Source: an uncultured Bacteroidia bacterium
GTDB taxonomy: Bacteria; Bacteroidota; Bacteroidia; NS11-12g; UBA955
Direction of reading: 5' to 3'
Assembly (NCBI GenBank): GCA_943789135.1
Contig: CALSSY010000016.1
Span: 1 to 64,000 of the forward strand
DNA: 64,000 bases
The position numbers were made by a program, and so were the translations under genes. The notes beneath the pieces were generated by a model, which was not told the DNA's origin, did no database searches, and saw nothing but the letters and a program-made list of their open reading frames with translations. Shown here in pieces: positions 19,170 to 27,960 of this stretch (positions within the stretch are counted from its first letter, which is position 1; each line of letters begins with the position of its first letter).

Positions 19170-19445
19170 TTAAACGATTGCTAAAATATCAGACTCTTTC
19201 ATGATAAGGTAATCGTTACCTTCAACACTAATTTCTGTTCCTGCATATTTACCGTAAAGAACAGTATCACCAACGGAAACGGTCATAGGTTCATCGGGCT
19301 TGCCCGTGCCAACGGCAATCACCTTTCCACGTTGTGGTTTTTCTTTTGCGGTATCAGGAATAATGATGCCTGATGCAGTGGTTTGCTCTGCGGCAACCGG
19401 TTCTATCAGAACGCGATCGGCCAAAGGTTTGATGTTAACTGACAT
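19170..19445 (-). CDS. groS: Co-chaperonin GroES (10 kDa)
   Basis: GroES caps the GroEL ring. The 91 residues include the mobile loop ([19 protein letters not shown]) and the closing [11 protein letters not shown] and [13 protein letters not shown] strands. The upstream 120 bases contain no CIRCE inverted repeat, so HrcA control is unlikely. A box TGGCACGGAATT lies 41-55 bases before the ATG, similar to that in front of the secreted protein gene at 4233. Confidence 0.98.
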   Translation of the reverse strand: MSVNIKPLADRVLIEPVAAEQTTASGIIIPDTAKEKPQRGKVIAVGTGKPDEPMTVSVGDTVLYGKYAGTEISVEGNDYLIMKESDILAIV

Positions 19446-19485
19446 ATTGATTTTTAGTTTTTATTGTGTTTGTAATCCCTACAAT

Positions 19486-19500
19486 ACGAATTCCGTGCCA
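19486..19500 (-). promoter_or_regulatory. TGGCAC-box upstream of groES (weak sigma-54-like)
   Basis: On the minus strand TGGCAC (19500-19495) is followed by GGAAT and TCGT. The -24 half is perfect for sigma-54, but the -12 half (TTGC expected) is poor. It is listed because the same TGGCACGG[A/T]ATT word occurs at a similar distance before the gene at 4233. Confidence 0.22.
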
Positions 19501-19567
19501 TGCGGTTTTTTTGGCGTTTTTTTTAAGGAAATGGGATTTTAGGTGACAAAAATTCGTGATTTCTGTG

Positions 19568-20830
19568 TCACTTTGTCAGAGGGAGGTCGCACAATGGAAT
19601 AACGGCATCCATTTTTGGCATGTTCATACCGAAAAACTCCAAAGCCCGTTCTCTATGGTAGGTTAATCTTAGATCTTGCCCTTCATGAAATAATAGAAAG
19701 GAGAGTGATTCTGAAAGTGCCTCAGGTGTTTTGCCATGAATAGCGGCTTTGAAATCTATGGCATCTTGTGCTTCGGGGAATTTATCATGGTTGTCACCAA
19801 AAAGAACTGGAACTCCGTTGGAAAGTGGCTCTATTATGTTATGTAATGCATTGCTAAAGCCACCTCCAATAATAGCAAGTGCTGCATAGCGGTATAGGAA
19901 TCTTAACTTTCCAATTCCATCTACCAAAAGTATAACATCGGGTTTTGGTGCAATTAACCATTGTGATAGTCGCTGAAACGATCCCGGTAATTGGGTTTCT
20001 ATTTCACTTAGATTTTTTTCACTAACATCATGAGGGGCTACAATAAACCTGTACTTATTTTTGTTTAAAGGCCATATTTTAATCAGTATCTTTAACTCTT
20101 CTTCCCATGAACTTCCCCAAATTATATTCTTTTGAGAGTTTAATAAACGGTCTATTTCAGAATCGAAAATATCTGGTGTATTCAACCATTCGGCTGTTTG
20201 TAGAAATCGAATATCTCCGGTTAAAATGGGTCTTGTATTAGGTAAAATCTGAGAGACCCTATTGAGGGTATTTTGATTTTGACAACAAATTGCAAGGGCT
20301 TTATTTAATTCCTTTCGCCATGGCTGGGCCCAAAATTTATTTAGAAAATGACCCTCTCTAAGTAGTGTGTTCCAATAGATAAAGGGAATATTTCTTTGAT
20401 TTAATCCATTAAGATGATTCAACCAAAACTCATACTTGGCAAATATGGTTAAGTCGGGTTTTAGCAGTGAAATAAACCGTTTTGCTTTTTGATGCGTATC
20501 GTGTTGGATGTAATAGAATGACCAATTGCCAGGGTTTTCAGCGTGTTCGTAACCCGAAGATGAAAAAAAGCTGATGTGAATTTCAATATCATATTTCTTT
20601 TCAAGTTCAAATAATAAAGGAAGTAGCATTTGGTATTCTCCAAGGGAAGCCGCATGAGCCCATATGCGCTTGCGAGATTTATCAGGTAATTGTTCGAGTT
20701 TTTTGAGGGACGTTTTTCGCCCAAACAGCATTTTACTAATTTTTCCTTCTTTAGGAAGGAAAATGGACACTATTTGAAGTATCCATTGACTCAGAATAAT
20801 TATAATTTGATATGCAAGCCTAATGGGCAT
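19568..20830 (-). CDS. waaA: 3-deoxy-D-manno-octulosonic acid (Kdo) transferase
   Basis: WaaA attaches Kdo to lipid A at the cytoplasmic face of the inner membrane. The 420-residue protein has an N-terminal membrane anchor (about residues 4-25) and the HAASLGEYQ motif containing the catalytic base Glu65. The C-terminal GT-B half includes GGGFSNALHNIIEP, the sugar-nucleotide site. The start codon overlaps the stop of the preceding outer-membrane protein by one base. How many Kdo residues it transfers cannot be told from the sequence. Confidence 0.93.
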   Translation of the reverse strand: MPIRLAYQIIIILSQWILQIVSIFLPKEGKISKMLFGRKTSLKKLEQLPDKSRKRIWAHAASLGEYQMLLPLLFELEKKYDIEIHISFFSSSGYEHAENPGNWSFYYIQHDTHQKAKRFISLLKPDLTIFAKYEFWLNHLNGLNQRNIPFIYWNTLLREGHFLNKFWAQPWRKELNKALAICCQNQNTLNRVSQILPNTRPILTGDIRFLQTAEWLNTPDIFDSEIDRLLNSQKNIIWGSSWEEELKILIKIWPLNKNKYRFIVAPHDVSEKNLSEIETQLPGSFQRLSQWLIAPKPDVILLVDGIGKLRFLYRYAALAIIGGGFSNALHNIIEPLSNGVPVLFGDNHDKFPEAQDAIDFKAAIHGKTPEALSESLSFLLFHEGQDLRLTYHRERALEFFGMNMPKMDAVIPLCDLPLTK

Positions 20831-21606
20831 TATTCCATGTAATAATCTACTTCATTCACGCGGTCGCGGTAATGTATAGGGATCATGATACTGAATACTC
20901 CACCTATGTAGGTGTCAATTACCTTACCTGAATTTGGGTTCTGTGAAGCGAAATCATAGGGATGAACGCGAGTCCCTTGTCCTTGACCGGCTTCAAAGCC
21001 TAATGTAAAGGAAATCGCATCGTTATTGATATATTGGAGTTTTACCTGTTCAAATATTTGGGTTCCCTGTGTGTGTCTGTTGTACCCCCCCTGGAAATTC
21101 CCATCTATTTGAGGTACTTGATCTATATCGAATGTAAACTTTGTAAAGTGATTGTAGTAACCAATTCCACCTCCTGTTTGCAATAGCCATCGGCTGTTTC
21201 TGGATTTGAGTAGTAACCAGTTTTTTAAGGCAAAAACTCGAGTTGAGAATCCACGTTGATAGGTTCGGATGACGGCAGGATAACCGTTCATATCAATTAA
21301 AACTCCCGAATCATCGGTCATGGATCCATAGATTCCGTCTTGATTGACGTTCGAGCCTAGGTAGAAGCAATATTCGGCTCCAATCGACCAATTGCTGCGG
21401 TGTGAATATTCTATTCCTAATGGCACAGATAGGTGCGTAGGGTATCGTTGAGACCAATCTCCTCCGGTACCAAAATATCCGAGACCCGCATGAAGGAAAA
21501 ACCAACGCTTTTCCTTCTGAGTTTCGGGACCTTCAATACGCTGAGCATTGCTCGGCAAAGTACCGAAAATGAAGATTATTAGAATGTAGCGTTTAAGAAA
21601 CTGCAC
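20830..21606 (-). CDS. Outer-membrane beta-barrel-like protein, function unknown
   Basis: The gene starts with GTG; the exact -7 box only 4 bases upstream leaves no room for a longer form. The 258-residue product has a signal peptide ending SNAQ and then alternating aromatic/polar strands separated by glycine-rich turns (HAGLGYFGTGG, GGGIGYYNH, LGFEAGQGQG), the look of a small outer-membrane barrel. No family is recognised. It is translationally coupled to waaA through a one-base overlap, which hints at a role in envelope or LPS biology, but this is context only. Confidence 0.68.
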   Translation of the reverse strand: MQFLKRYILIIFIFGTLPSNAQRIEGPETQKEKRWFFLHAGLGYFGTGGDWSQRYPTHLSVPLGIEYSHRSNWSIGAEYCFYLGSNVNQDGIYGSMTDDSGVLIDMNGYPAVIRTYQRGFSTRVFALKNWLLLKSRNSRWLLQTGGGIGYYNHFTKFTFDIDQVPQIDGNFQGGYNRHTQGTQIFEQVKLQYINNDAISFTLGFEAGQGQGTRVHPYDFASQNPNSGKVIDTYIGGVFSIMIPIHYRDRVNEVDYYME

Positions 21607-21610
21607 GCAC

Positions 21611-21618
21611 CAAAGTTA
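21611..21618 (-). promoter_or_regulatory. -7 box (TAACTTTG) of the barrel-waaA operon
   Basis: Exact TAnnTTTG on the minus strand, 4 bases before the GTG start; it supports that start. Confidence 0.48.
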
Positions 21619-21619
21619 A

Positions 21620-22399
21620 TTAATTTGTGTCAATGAGACACGTTTTAATTGCGTGTACAAAGGCTTGTGGTTGTTCGGCGTGAACCCAATGACCGGCGTT
21701 CTTTATGCTAATGAGTTTAGCGTTTGGGAATATGTTCTGTATTCGTATAAAGTCGTTTTCGCCAATATAATGGCTATTTCCACCGGCGATAAACGTACAG
21801 GGTAGATTATGAGTATTTTGGAATTCAATTCCTCCGATAATTTCTTGGTAGTGATATTCAATGGCGTCAACATTGATTTTCAATTGGTAACCTCCCTCAG
21901 GCCTACTTTCTATGTTTTTAAGTAAGAACTGACGGATTGCCATATCATTTGCATATTCAGAGAAGGCTAAATCGGCGTCCTTTCGATTTGCAATTCGATC
22001 AAAAGGAATTTCCTTAAAAGCTTGAATGAACGATGTATGGCTTGCTTTATAGGCTTTTGGAGCAATATCGACCACGATTAGTTTAGAAACTTTATCTGGA
22101 TAAAGATCTACAAATTTCATGGCGGTTTTACCACCCATTGAATGTCCAATCAAATTGAATGTGTCATGGCCAAATTTATCCGAAAGTTTCTTTAAATCCT
22201 CTGCCATCGCGTCATAACTGGCATCATCGTCGTGAAATGATTTGCCATGATTACGTGCATCGTATGTGATTACAAAAAAGTATTCAGCCAGATTTTGGGC
22301 TATGTTGTGCCAGTTATCTAGCATTCCAAAGACACCATGCGCAATATAAAGGGGAGGCCTATTGGCCTCCCCATATGTTTTATGATTTACTATTCTCAT
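21620..22399 (-). CDS. Alpha/beta hydrolase, YbfF-type esterase
   Basis: This 259-residue cytoplasmic hydrolase has the oxyanion-hole motif HGVFG (21-25), the YDARNHGKS strand at 46-54 and the nucleophile elbow GHSMGG with Ser87. The catalytic His lies in GHWVHAEQP near residue 237. The sequence order matches the YbfF group of acyl-CoA/ester hydrolases, though the natural substrate is unknown. Its start overlaps the stop of alanine dehydrogenase by one base, so it is the second gene of that transcript. Confidence 0.85.
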   Translation of the reverse strand: MRIVNHKTYGEANRPPLYIAHGVFGMLDNWHNIAQNLAEYFFVITYDARNHGKSFHDDDASYDAMAEDLKKLSDKFGHDTFNLIGHSMGGKTAMKFVDLYPDKVSKLIVVDIAPKAYKASHTSFIQAFKEIPFDRIANRKDADLAFSEYANDMAIRQFLLKNIESRPEGGYQLKINVDAIEYHYQEIIGGIEFQNTHNLPCTFIAGGNSHYIGENDFIRIQNIFPNAKLISIKNAGHWVHAEQPQAFVHAIKTCLIDTN

Positions 22400-23511
22400 T
22401 AAGCAAGCACTTCGGATACGGGCGTGTAATCCAAGCCGAATGCCTGGCTCACACCTTCATATACCACTTTGCCGTTAACCACGTTCAATCCTAAGCGCAA
22501 TTCCGCGTTATCTTGACAAGCCTGTTTCCAACCTTTATTGGCCAATTGAATGGCATAAGGTAATGTGGCATTTGTAAGTGCCAAAGTAGAAGTGTAAGGA
22601 ACCGCACCTGGCATATTTGCAACGCAATAATGCACAACACCATCTACTACATAAGTAGGTTCTGCATGAGTAGTGGGCTTGGATGTTTCAAAACATCCCC
22701 CCTGATCGATTGCTACGTCAACAATAACCGAACCTGGCTTCATAGTAGAAAGCATGTCTTTGGTAATCAATTTAGGCGCTTTTGCTCCAGGGATAAGTAC
22801 ACCTCCAATTACTAGATCAGCAGTTTTTACCGCTTCTCTGATATTGTATTCACTGCTATATTGTGTTTTTACGTTGGCGGCCATAATGTCGTCTAATTGA
22901 CGCAAACGATTCAAATTAACATCCATGATGGTTACGTCGGCACCCATTCCCGCTGCCATTTTTGCAGCTTGTGTGCCTACAACACCACCACCTAAAACGA
23001 TGACATTGGCTGGTTTTACACCAGGAACACCGCCTAACAAAATACCCAAACCACCCATCGGCTTTTCTAAATATTTTGCACCTTCTTGGATACTCATTCT
23101 TCCAGCCACTTCACTCATTGGAACCAATAAAGGAAGCGTTCTATTTACTTCTACGGTTTCATATGCCAAACAAATAGAACCCGACTTAATCATCGCATGG
23201 GTTAAAGGTTCGTAAGATGCGAAATGGAAATAGGTGAAAAGTAGTTGGTTTTCACGTATAAGGGCATACTCCGATTCAATTGGTTCTTTAACCTTGACAA
23301 TCATTTCAGCAATAGCGTACACTTCTTCGATGGTATCGAGGATTTGAGCACCTGCCTGCTTGAATTGATCGTCGGAAAATCCGCTTCCGTTCCCTGCTGT
23401 GTGTTGCACGTAAACTGTGTGTCCGTGCTTAACGAATTCTTGCACACCTCCTGGTGTAACCGCTACGCGGTTTTCGTTATTTTTGATTTCTTTAGGTACC
23501 CCGATTATCAT
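22399..23511 (-). CDS. ald: Alanine dehydrogenase
   Basis: This 370-residue enzyme interconverts L-alanine and pyruvate with NAD. The N-terminal [17 protein letters not shown] signature, the [10 protein letters not shown] loop, KVKEP with a substrate-binding Lys near residue 74 and the Rossmann motif [15 protein letters not shown] near 170-184 are all present. Length is typical. It is the first gene of an operon with the YbfF-type esterase. A -7 box lies 14 bases upstream. Confidence 0.95.
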   Translation of the reverse strand: MIIGVPKEIKNNENRVAVTPGGVQEFVKHGHTVYVQHTAGNGSGFSDDQFKQAGAQILDTIEEVYAIAEMIVKVKEPIESEYALIRENQLLFTYFHFASYEPLTHAMIKSGSICLAYETVEVNRTLPLLVPMSEVAGRMSIQEGAKYLEKPMGGLGILLGGVPGVKPANVIVLGGGVVGTQAAKMAAGMGADVTIMDVNLNRLRQLDDIMAANVKTQYSSEYNIREAVKTADLVIGGVLIPGAKAPKLITKDMLSTMKPGSVIVDVAIDQGGCFETSKPTTHAEPTYVVDGVVHYCVANMPGAVPYTSTLALTNATLPYAIQLANKGWKQACQDNAELRLGLNVVNGKVVYEGVSQAFGLDYTPVSEVLA

Positions 23512-23525
23512 AAAAAAATGTGGCG

Positions 23526-23533
23526 CAAATATA
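23526..23533 (-). promoter_or_regulatory. -7 box (TATATTTG) of ald
   Basis: Exact TAnnTTTG on the minus strand with a 14-base leader before the ald ATG. Confidence 0.45.
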
Positions 23534-23538
23534 CACCA

Positions 23539-24561
23539 TCAAATTGAATTACTCATAGCCATTCCATGAGTTGATAATACGTTGTTTATGAATGATTTAA
23601 CTATCGTTTCCGTGCGTTGGAATTTGATTAATGGCCTAATTGAATGATTGGATTTAAGCCATTTGAATAAAATGGAACTGAAATTTAAGTCGAGTCTCTG
23701 TAGTACCGTTACATTGAATTCTTCTAAGGCAGCCGCGTTACAATGTTGTTCGTATTGCCCTTGAATTGGTATGACTATTAACGGTTTGCCGAGAAATAAA
23801 GCCTCAGCCGGAGTTTCAAATCCCGCACCGCAAATTACACCAGAACTTGATATCATACTTTGACTGAATTCTTCGTTTGAAACGGGTAGCCAAGTAATGT
23901 TATAATCGTTATTTATTCTTTTGGTCTCTTTTGAGAATACTTCAAATTTAATCCCTTCAATTCCATATAAATAGCGTTTTAATTCAGAATCAGAATAATG
24001 AGGCAGGTAGACGGTTATGTGTTTCCCAAAATGTGGTTTTGCGTGCCATAAAGCCTCTTTAATTACCGGTGGTTGTATCCAATTCTCATAAGGTTTGAAG
24101 TGGAAGCCCACATTATACGGGCTCGAACAGTAATTTTTTAAAACAAACTCAGAAAATGGAGATTTTTTCAGAGGTCTTGGCGTATTAACGCTTTGAAAAC
24201 TAGCTTGGTGACCCCAATGCCAAAAAGGTTTACCGATACGATTACAAGCCTTTGCCGAAATATACTCAAAGTCAGAAATGACCAAATCATATTCATGAAC
24301 CGGTAGGTTTTTAATTTCTTTATTTAAGTATATGGGATTAAGCTGTTTTAAAATTTTGAATGAATCTAATGCCCCAGTTGATGTGTAGAATAGAGATAAC
24401 CCTTTACTTCTGAATTTAACATTGAGGTCAGGTCGTAAGGATGCATTGCTTCCGCTGAGAAAGAAGTCAACATTGCCGTATTGATTTAAGTGTGGTGCTA
24501 ATTCTATAGCCCTCGCAATATGGCCATTTCCTGTGGCTTGAACCGCATATAAAATTTTCAT
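23539..24561 (-). CDS. MurG-like (GT28-type) glycosyltransferase
   Basis: The 340-residue protein is a GT-B glycosyltransferase of the group related to MurG and UDP-glucosyltransferases. It begins KILYAVQATGNGHIARAIEL, with a Gly-rich loop and the conserved GHxxR pattern, and the C-terminal half has GAGFETPAEALFLGKP and PIQGQYEQHCNAAAL, the nucleotide-sugar site. An ATG 33 bases upstream lies within the preceding gene and would add an unlikely tail, so the start 4 bases after that gene's stop is preferred. It pairs with the LpxH-like phosphoesterase, suggesting glycolipid metabolism; donor and acceptor are unknown. Confidence 0.8.
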   Translation of the reverse strand: MKILYAVQATGNGHIARAIELAPHLNQYGNVDFFLSGSNASLRPDLNVKFRSKGLSLFYTSTGALDSFKILKQLNPIYLNKEIKNLPVHEYDLVISDFEYISAKACNRIGKPFWHWGHQASFQSVNTPRPLKKSPFSEFVLKNYCSSPYNVGFHFKPYENWIQPPVIKEALWHAKPHFGKHITVYLPHYSDSELKRYLYGIEGIKFEVFSKETKRINNDYNITWLPVSNEEFSQSMISSSGVICGAGFETPAEALFLGKPLIVIPIQGQYEQHCNAAALEEFNVTVLQRLDLNFSSILFKWLKSNHSIRPLIKFQRTETIVKSFINNVLSTHGMAMSNSI

Positions 24562-24565
24562 TTTA

Positions 24566-25420
24566 TTACAAGGCACTTTGAATCCAGAAGGCAACTTTTT
24601 CGGTAATCACATCCGGTATTTTGGATTCGGGGTATGAATCAATTTGGAAAGATGATTGCGACTTTTTAGAGGTGTTGAATTCAAATATTTCCCATTGGCC
24701 TTTGGCATATTCCAAACTGGTTAAATTTTCTATCCAATCACCACTATTCAAATAGGTTGTTTTTAAACCGTTTGATTCAAATGTTCTTTTTTGGGGCTGA
24801 TGAATATGTCCACAGATTACATAATCAAATCCGTTTTTCAATGCCAATTCTCCAGCGGTAGTCTCGAAGTCGCTAATCCATGAAACCGCTTTTTTTACAC
24901 TGTTTTTAACAGCCTTTGAGAAACTGCGTTTTTCTTTTCCCATCATGGTAAGAATTTTGTTGATCCAATAATTCATCCAAATCAAGAAGTCATAACCATG
25001 CCCCCCTAATTTTGCTATTATTTTGGCACTGCCTTTTGTGGTGGCGTCAAATACATCCCCGTGGAATATCCAAGTTTTTTTACCGTCTAATTCGAGAACA
25101 AGTTTGTCGTCAATGGTTAAATTTCCAACCCTCGTTCCGGAATATTTTCTTAGGGCTTCATCGTGATTTCCTGTGATGTAATAAACCTGGGTGCCCGTTT
25201 CCATCAATTTAAAAACTTCTCGAATCACTTGGATATGTGCAGGCGGGAAATATTTTTTTCTAAACTGCCAGATATCAATGATATCTCCATTTAAAACTAA
25301 AATACGGGGTTGAATGCTCTTTAAGTATTGAACAATTTCAACAGCGTTGCAACCGAAAGTGCCAAGATGTAAATCGCTCAATACGGCGACCTCCATTGTC
25401 CGTTTATTTTCAATTCCCAT
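24566..25420 (-). CDS. LpxH-like metallophosphoesterase (UDP-2,3-diacylglucosamine diphosphatase family)
   Basis: This 284-residue calcineurin-type phosphoesterase contains the metal-binding blocks SDLHLG (15-20), NGDIID (44-49), GNHDEAL (83-89), FHGD and GHIHQP. The order and spacing match LpxH-type enzymes that cleave UDP-2,3-diacylglucosamine in lipid A synthesis, but the protein is longer than classical LpxH and the group also includes lipid phosphatases. It is followed 4 bases later by a glycosyltransferase. An alternative ATG lies 24 bases downstream (residue 9), directly before the first strand. Confidence 0.75.
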   Translation of the reverse strand: MGIENKRTMEVAVLSDLHLGTFGCNAVEIVQYLKSIQPRILVLNGDIIDIWQFRKKYFPPAHIQVIREVFKLMETGTQVYYITGNHDEALRKYSGTRVGNLTIDDKLVLELDGKKTWIFHGDVFDATTKGSAKIIAKLGGHGYDFLIWMNYWINKILTMMGKEKRSFSKAVKNSVKKAVSWISDFETTAGELALKNGFDYVICGHIHQPQKRTFESNGLKTTYLNSGDWIENLTSLEYAKGQWEIFEFNTSKKSQSSFQIDSYPESKIPDVITEKVAFWIQSAL

Positions 25421-25481
25421 ATAGAATCAAAAATCTTACTCTAACAATATTGAATCGTTTCTATGGTGTGAATATTTTAAC

Positions 25482-25516
25482 AAAAAAAAATTACCGCTAT
25501 GTTAAGCGGTAATTTT
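25482..25516 (-). terminator. Terminator after the C1 peptidase gene
   Basis: A 12-base stem (AAAATTACCGCT at 25487-25498 with 25505-25516) is followed on the minus strand by a run of T residues. It lies about 40 bases past the C1 peptidase stop. Confidence 0.85.
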
Positions 25517-25553
25517 AATTTCATAGTAATGTTTAAATAAAGTAAAGCTTTGT

Positions 25554-26741
25554 TTACCAGCCTAATTTCTTTCGTAACGATTTTGGCAATCCGTTTTTGT
25601 TCACCAAAACCGAGATAGTCTTATATTTTAAATAAGCTTCACTCACATACAAATATCCATTGGCAGGATTTGATGTGCCCCATGAGTTTTTCACCAAGTA
25701 ATAAGGGGTTTGACTTGTTTCCTCAATATACTTTGCCACGATATGCATTCCGTGATCATCCGTAGTATTTTGGTTGTCGAATGCCAACTGACGAACTTCA
25801 GCGGTAATCAATTTTTCTCTATCAGGTTTGGAGAAAGCATTTCCTTTTTTCTCGGCGCCAGCACTGTTAAACAAACGATCGTCTTTACCGATTTTTCGGA
25901 TTAGTGAATCGTGCTCTGGTACGATTGCTAGTGCATCACGAAATGAGAATCCCTTTTCACTAACATCGGTTGCCCAAGCTACTGAATACCCTTTTTCGAG
26001 AGAACTATTTACCGCACCCATCAAATCATCCAGTGTAACATTCCATGCAGTTTGCATTGCCCAGTTGTCGGGTACCTCAATAGCAAAGGGTGCATAATAA
26101 GGGTGGTGTGTAAAAGAAGTTAACATGGCATAATCGTTCATGTTTAATTCTAAGCTTTCAGCGAAGGATTTTGGCGTGTAGGTTTTGCCTTGGTATTCAA
26201 AAGTTTCTGGAATAGCGCCCAAATAGGCATCAAGAATGCCTTCAACTGCCTTAATCCATTCGGTACCAATTTGACCTGGTTTCTCGTGAGCAATTGCATC
26301 AACAACCGGCTTAAGAACAGACATCATTTGGCTATGATCATGGCGGGTCTTTCCGTTAACGAGGCCCGAATATACCGATTCAGGTACAATGCCATATTTA
26401 GCAATAATATACGGGATGTCGTGTCCTTCACCTCCTTCATCGAATTGATGATTTCCTCCCATGCGAACATAAGTTATTGCTTTTTCAATATACGCATTTC
26501 TTGCAACGAACATTTCGCTTAAATCGTGATTGCCTTTACCCATTCGAATCAATTCCGATTCTAAAAAAGAGAGTGTGCTATAACTCCAACAGGTTCCGGT
26601 TCTGCATTGATCTCGAACGGCAGTTTTGTCGATACTGTGGATTTCTTTGAAGCGATATTCGCTATTGGGCTTGTTGGAAACCTGCGCCATCACAGGTAGC
26701 GTGAATAAGCCACTTATGCATAATTGGATTAGTTTTTTCAC
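25554..26741 (-). CDS. Exported bleomycin-hydrolase-type C1 peptidase
   Basis: This papain-fold aminopeptidase of the bleomycin hydrolase/PepC family is about 395 residues. The catalytic Cys is in QCRTGTCWSYS (Cys51 with the start used here), the His in DDHGMHIV and the Asn in VKNSWG. A GTG start is chosen: an exact -7 box ends 4 bases before it, and the ATG 24 bases upstream would lie outside that transcript. The GTG also gives a clean signal peptide (KKLIQLCISGLFTLPVMAQ), so unlike classical cytoplasmic PepC the enzyme is exported. It is a single-gene unit with its own terminator. Confidence 0.85.
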   Translation of the reverse strand: MKKLIQLCISGLFTLPVMAQVSNKPNSEYRFKEIHSIDKTAVRDQCRTGTCWSYSTLSFLESELIRMGKGNHDLSEMFVARNAYIEKAITYVRMGGNHQFDEGGEGHDIPYIIAKYGIVPESVYSGLVNGKTRHDHSQMMSVLKPVVDAIAHEKPGQIGTEWIKAVEGILDAYLGAIPETFEYQGKTYTPKSFAESLELNMNDYAMLTSFTHHPYYAPFAIEVPDNWAMQTAWNVTLDDLMGAVNSSLEKGYSVAWATDVSEKGFSFRDALAIVPEHDSLIRKIGKDDRLFNSAGAEKKGNAFSKPDREKLITAEVRQLAFDNQNTTDDHGMHIVAKYIEETSQTPYYLVKNSWGTSNPANGYLYVSEAYLKYKTISVLVNKNGLPKSLRKKLGW

Positions 26742-26745
26742 TTTC

Positions 26746-26753
26746 CAAATATA
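26746..26753 (-). promoter_or_regulatory. -7 box (TATATTTG) of the C1 peptidase gene
   Basis: Exact TAnnTTTG on the minus strand, 4 bases before a GTG codon followed by the signal peptide. It argues against the upstream ATG at 26765. Confidence 0.5.
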
Positions 26754-26789
26754 GTGAAAATGCAAATAAACGAGGGGTGCCTTGCTGAT

Positions 26790-27896
26790 TTAAACCGGGA
26801 GAGGTGCTTTCAATGCGCCGCTTTTGAACGGACTTCTGTAGGTATACGTATATTTTTTTTGGATAAACTTCGCATATAGTTTGAAGAGAAATAACAAGAT
26901 TTTAGAACGGGTAAATACCACAAATGAATTTTCTACAGGCTCTGCGCCGAGTGTACTTTTGATTTCTGCACCGGTACGGCCAAGATTGATTTGATTTACG
27001 CCTAATTCAAATGCTTCTTCCACCAATGTATAAAGCATCCGTTGGTAGAGTTTCCCAGAATGGTCTGCGGATTTATTCAAGCCTAAATGCATGGCAAACA
27101 TGCGAGGACCATCGAGTATATAAGAGATAAATCCAATAATCTCATCGTTTTCAGTGAATCCAATGACGCGGTAGTTTTCTTTCAATGATTTTGAATAGCA
27201 AATAAGAAGTTCGGGTAAGTTTTTCCCAATAGCAATAGTTTTATCCTGAAGTGTATCCGCAAGTAGTGAACCGCAATGAGCTGCCCAAGTATTAGGAGGA
27301 GATTGATGAAGATATTTGATTTGTACCTTTTGAGTATCCTCAAAAACTTTTTTTGTTCTAACCCTATATTTAGAAGAAAATGCGGCTAAATAATCTTCAA
27401 ATGAATTCCAGTGATTTGGTAAAGAAATCACCATGAATGGTTCCGCTTGGACTGTTACAGAATCAGGAAACTGTTCGTATCCTAGGGTATTAACAGAAAT
27501 TATGGGACAAGAATTTTGAAGATTTGAAAATTGGTTAATTCCTTGCCCTGTTTGAAGTTTTGGGAAGGTAAGGCCCGGTGCGCATGCGTTGCCCACTGTG
27601 CGTATAATGCCTTTTCTACTGAATGCATTAAATAATTTTATTAAAGCACGGCTTATGTATTTTCCTGTCGGACGATGTAATTCAAGAATGCTTGTGGGAT
27701 AGTTTCGATTTCCAATTGAAATCGATTCTGATTTGTTGGGAAGTCCGTCTAATAATTGGCTTGATAAGCCACATTCTAAATTGTCCTCTAGCATAGTTTT
27801 CACTTGTTCGTCTGATCCCACATTACAAAGGTTGAACAATACATTTGAATTTTTGTTGATTGCATTTAATGGATTCGTTCTACAGCTTGAATTCAT
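26790..27896 (-). CDS. GNAT-fold protein, BioF2/FemAB-like acyltransferase
   Basis: This 368-residue cytoplasmic protein has a C-terminal half typical of the Acetyltransf_6 (BioF2-like/FemAB-related) group. A KYRVRTKKVFED helix near residues 174-185 is followed by a strand with GFTENDEIIGFISYIL, then the LYQRMLYTLVEEAFELGVNQINLGRTG segment. Relatives transfer acyl or aminoacyl groups in cell-wall or exopolysaccharide metabolism; no substrate can be assigned. The N-terminal 100 residues are not recognised. It is divergent from the M49 peptidase gene, with a 64-base shared upstream region. Confidence 0.62.
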   Translation of the reverse strand: MNSSCRTNPLNAINKNSNVLFNLCNVGSDEQVKTMLEDNLECGLSSQLLDGLPNKSESISIGNRNYPTSILELHRPTGKYISRALIKLFNAFSRKGIIRTVGNACAPGLTFPKLQTGQGINQFSNLQNSCPIISVNTLGYEQFPDSVTVQAEPFMVISLPNHWNSFEDYLAAFSSKYRVRTKKVFEDTQKVQIKYLHQSPPNTWAAHCGSLLADTLQDKTIAIGKNLPELLICYSKSLKENYRVIGFTENDEIIGFISYILDGPRMFAMHLGLNKSADHSGKLYQRMLYTLVEEAFELGVNQINLGRTGAEIKSTLGAEPVENSFVVFTRSKILLFLFKLYAKFIQKKYTYTYRSPFKSGALKAPLPV

Positions 27897-27926
27897 CGTT
27901 TATTTTGGCATTTTGGTGCAATACGT

Positions 27927-27956
27927 TTTGATTAAGACGAGAAGCCTCTATTTTTG
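27927..27956 (+). promoter_or_regulatory. Consensus promoter of the M49 peptidase gene
   Basis: TTTG (27927-27930), 18 bases, then TATTTTTG (27949-27956), an exact match to both Bacteroidota elements. The ATG follows after 4 bases. It fixes the start at 27961 and excludes the longer in-frame ATG at 27733, which lies upstream of the promoter and inside the divergent gene. Confidence 0.75.
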
Positions 27957-27960
27957 TAGA

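Noticed and set aside
19446-19567. CIRCE/HrcA operator upstream of groES
   Set aside because: No TTAGCACTC-N9-GAGTGCTAA or near copy is present in the 122 bases upstream.
27733-27960. Upstream 228 bases of open frame before the M49 peptidase
   Set aside because: They lie inside the divergent acyltransferase gene and upstream of a perfect promoter; the signal peptide begins at 27961.
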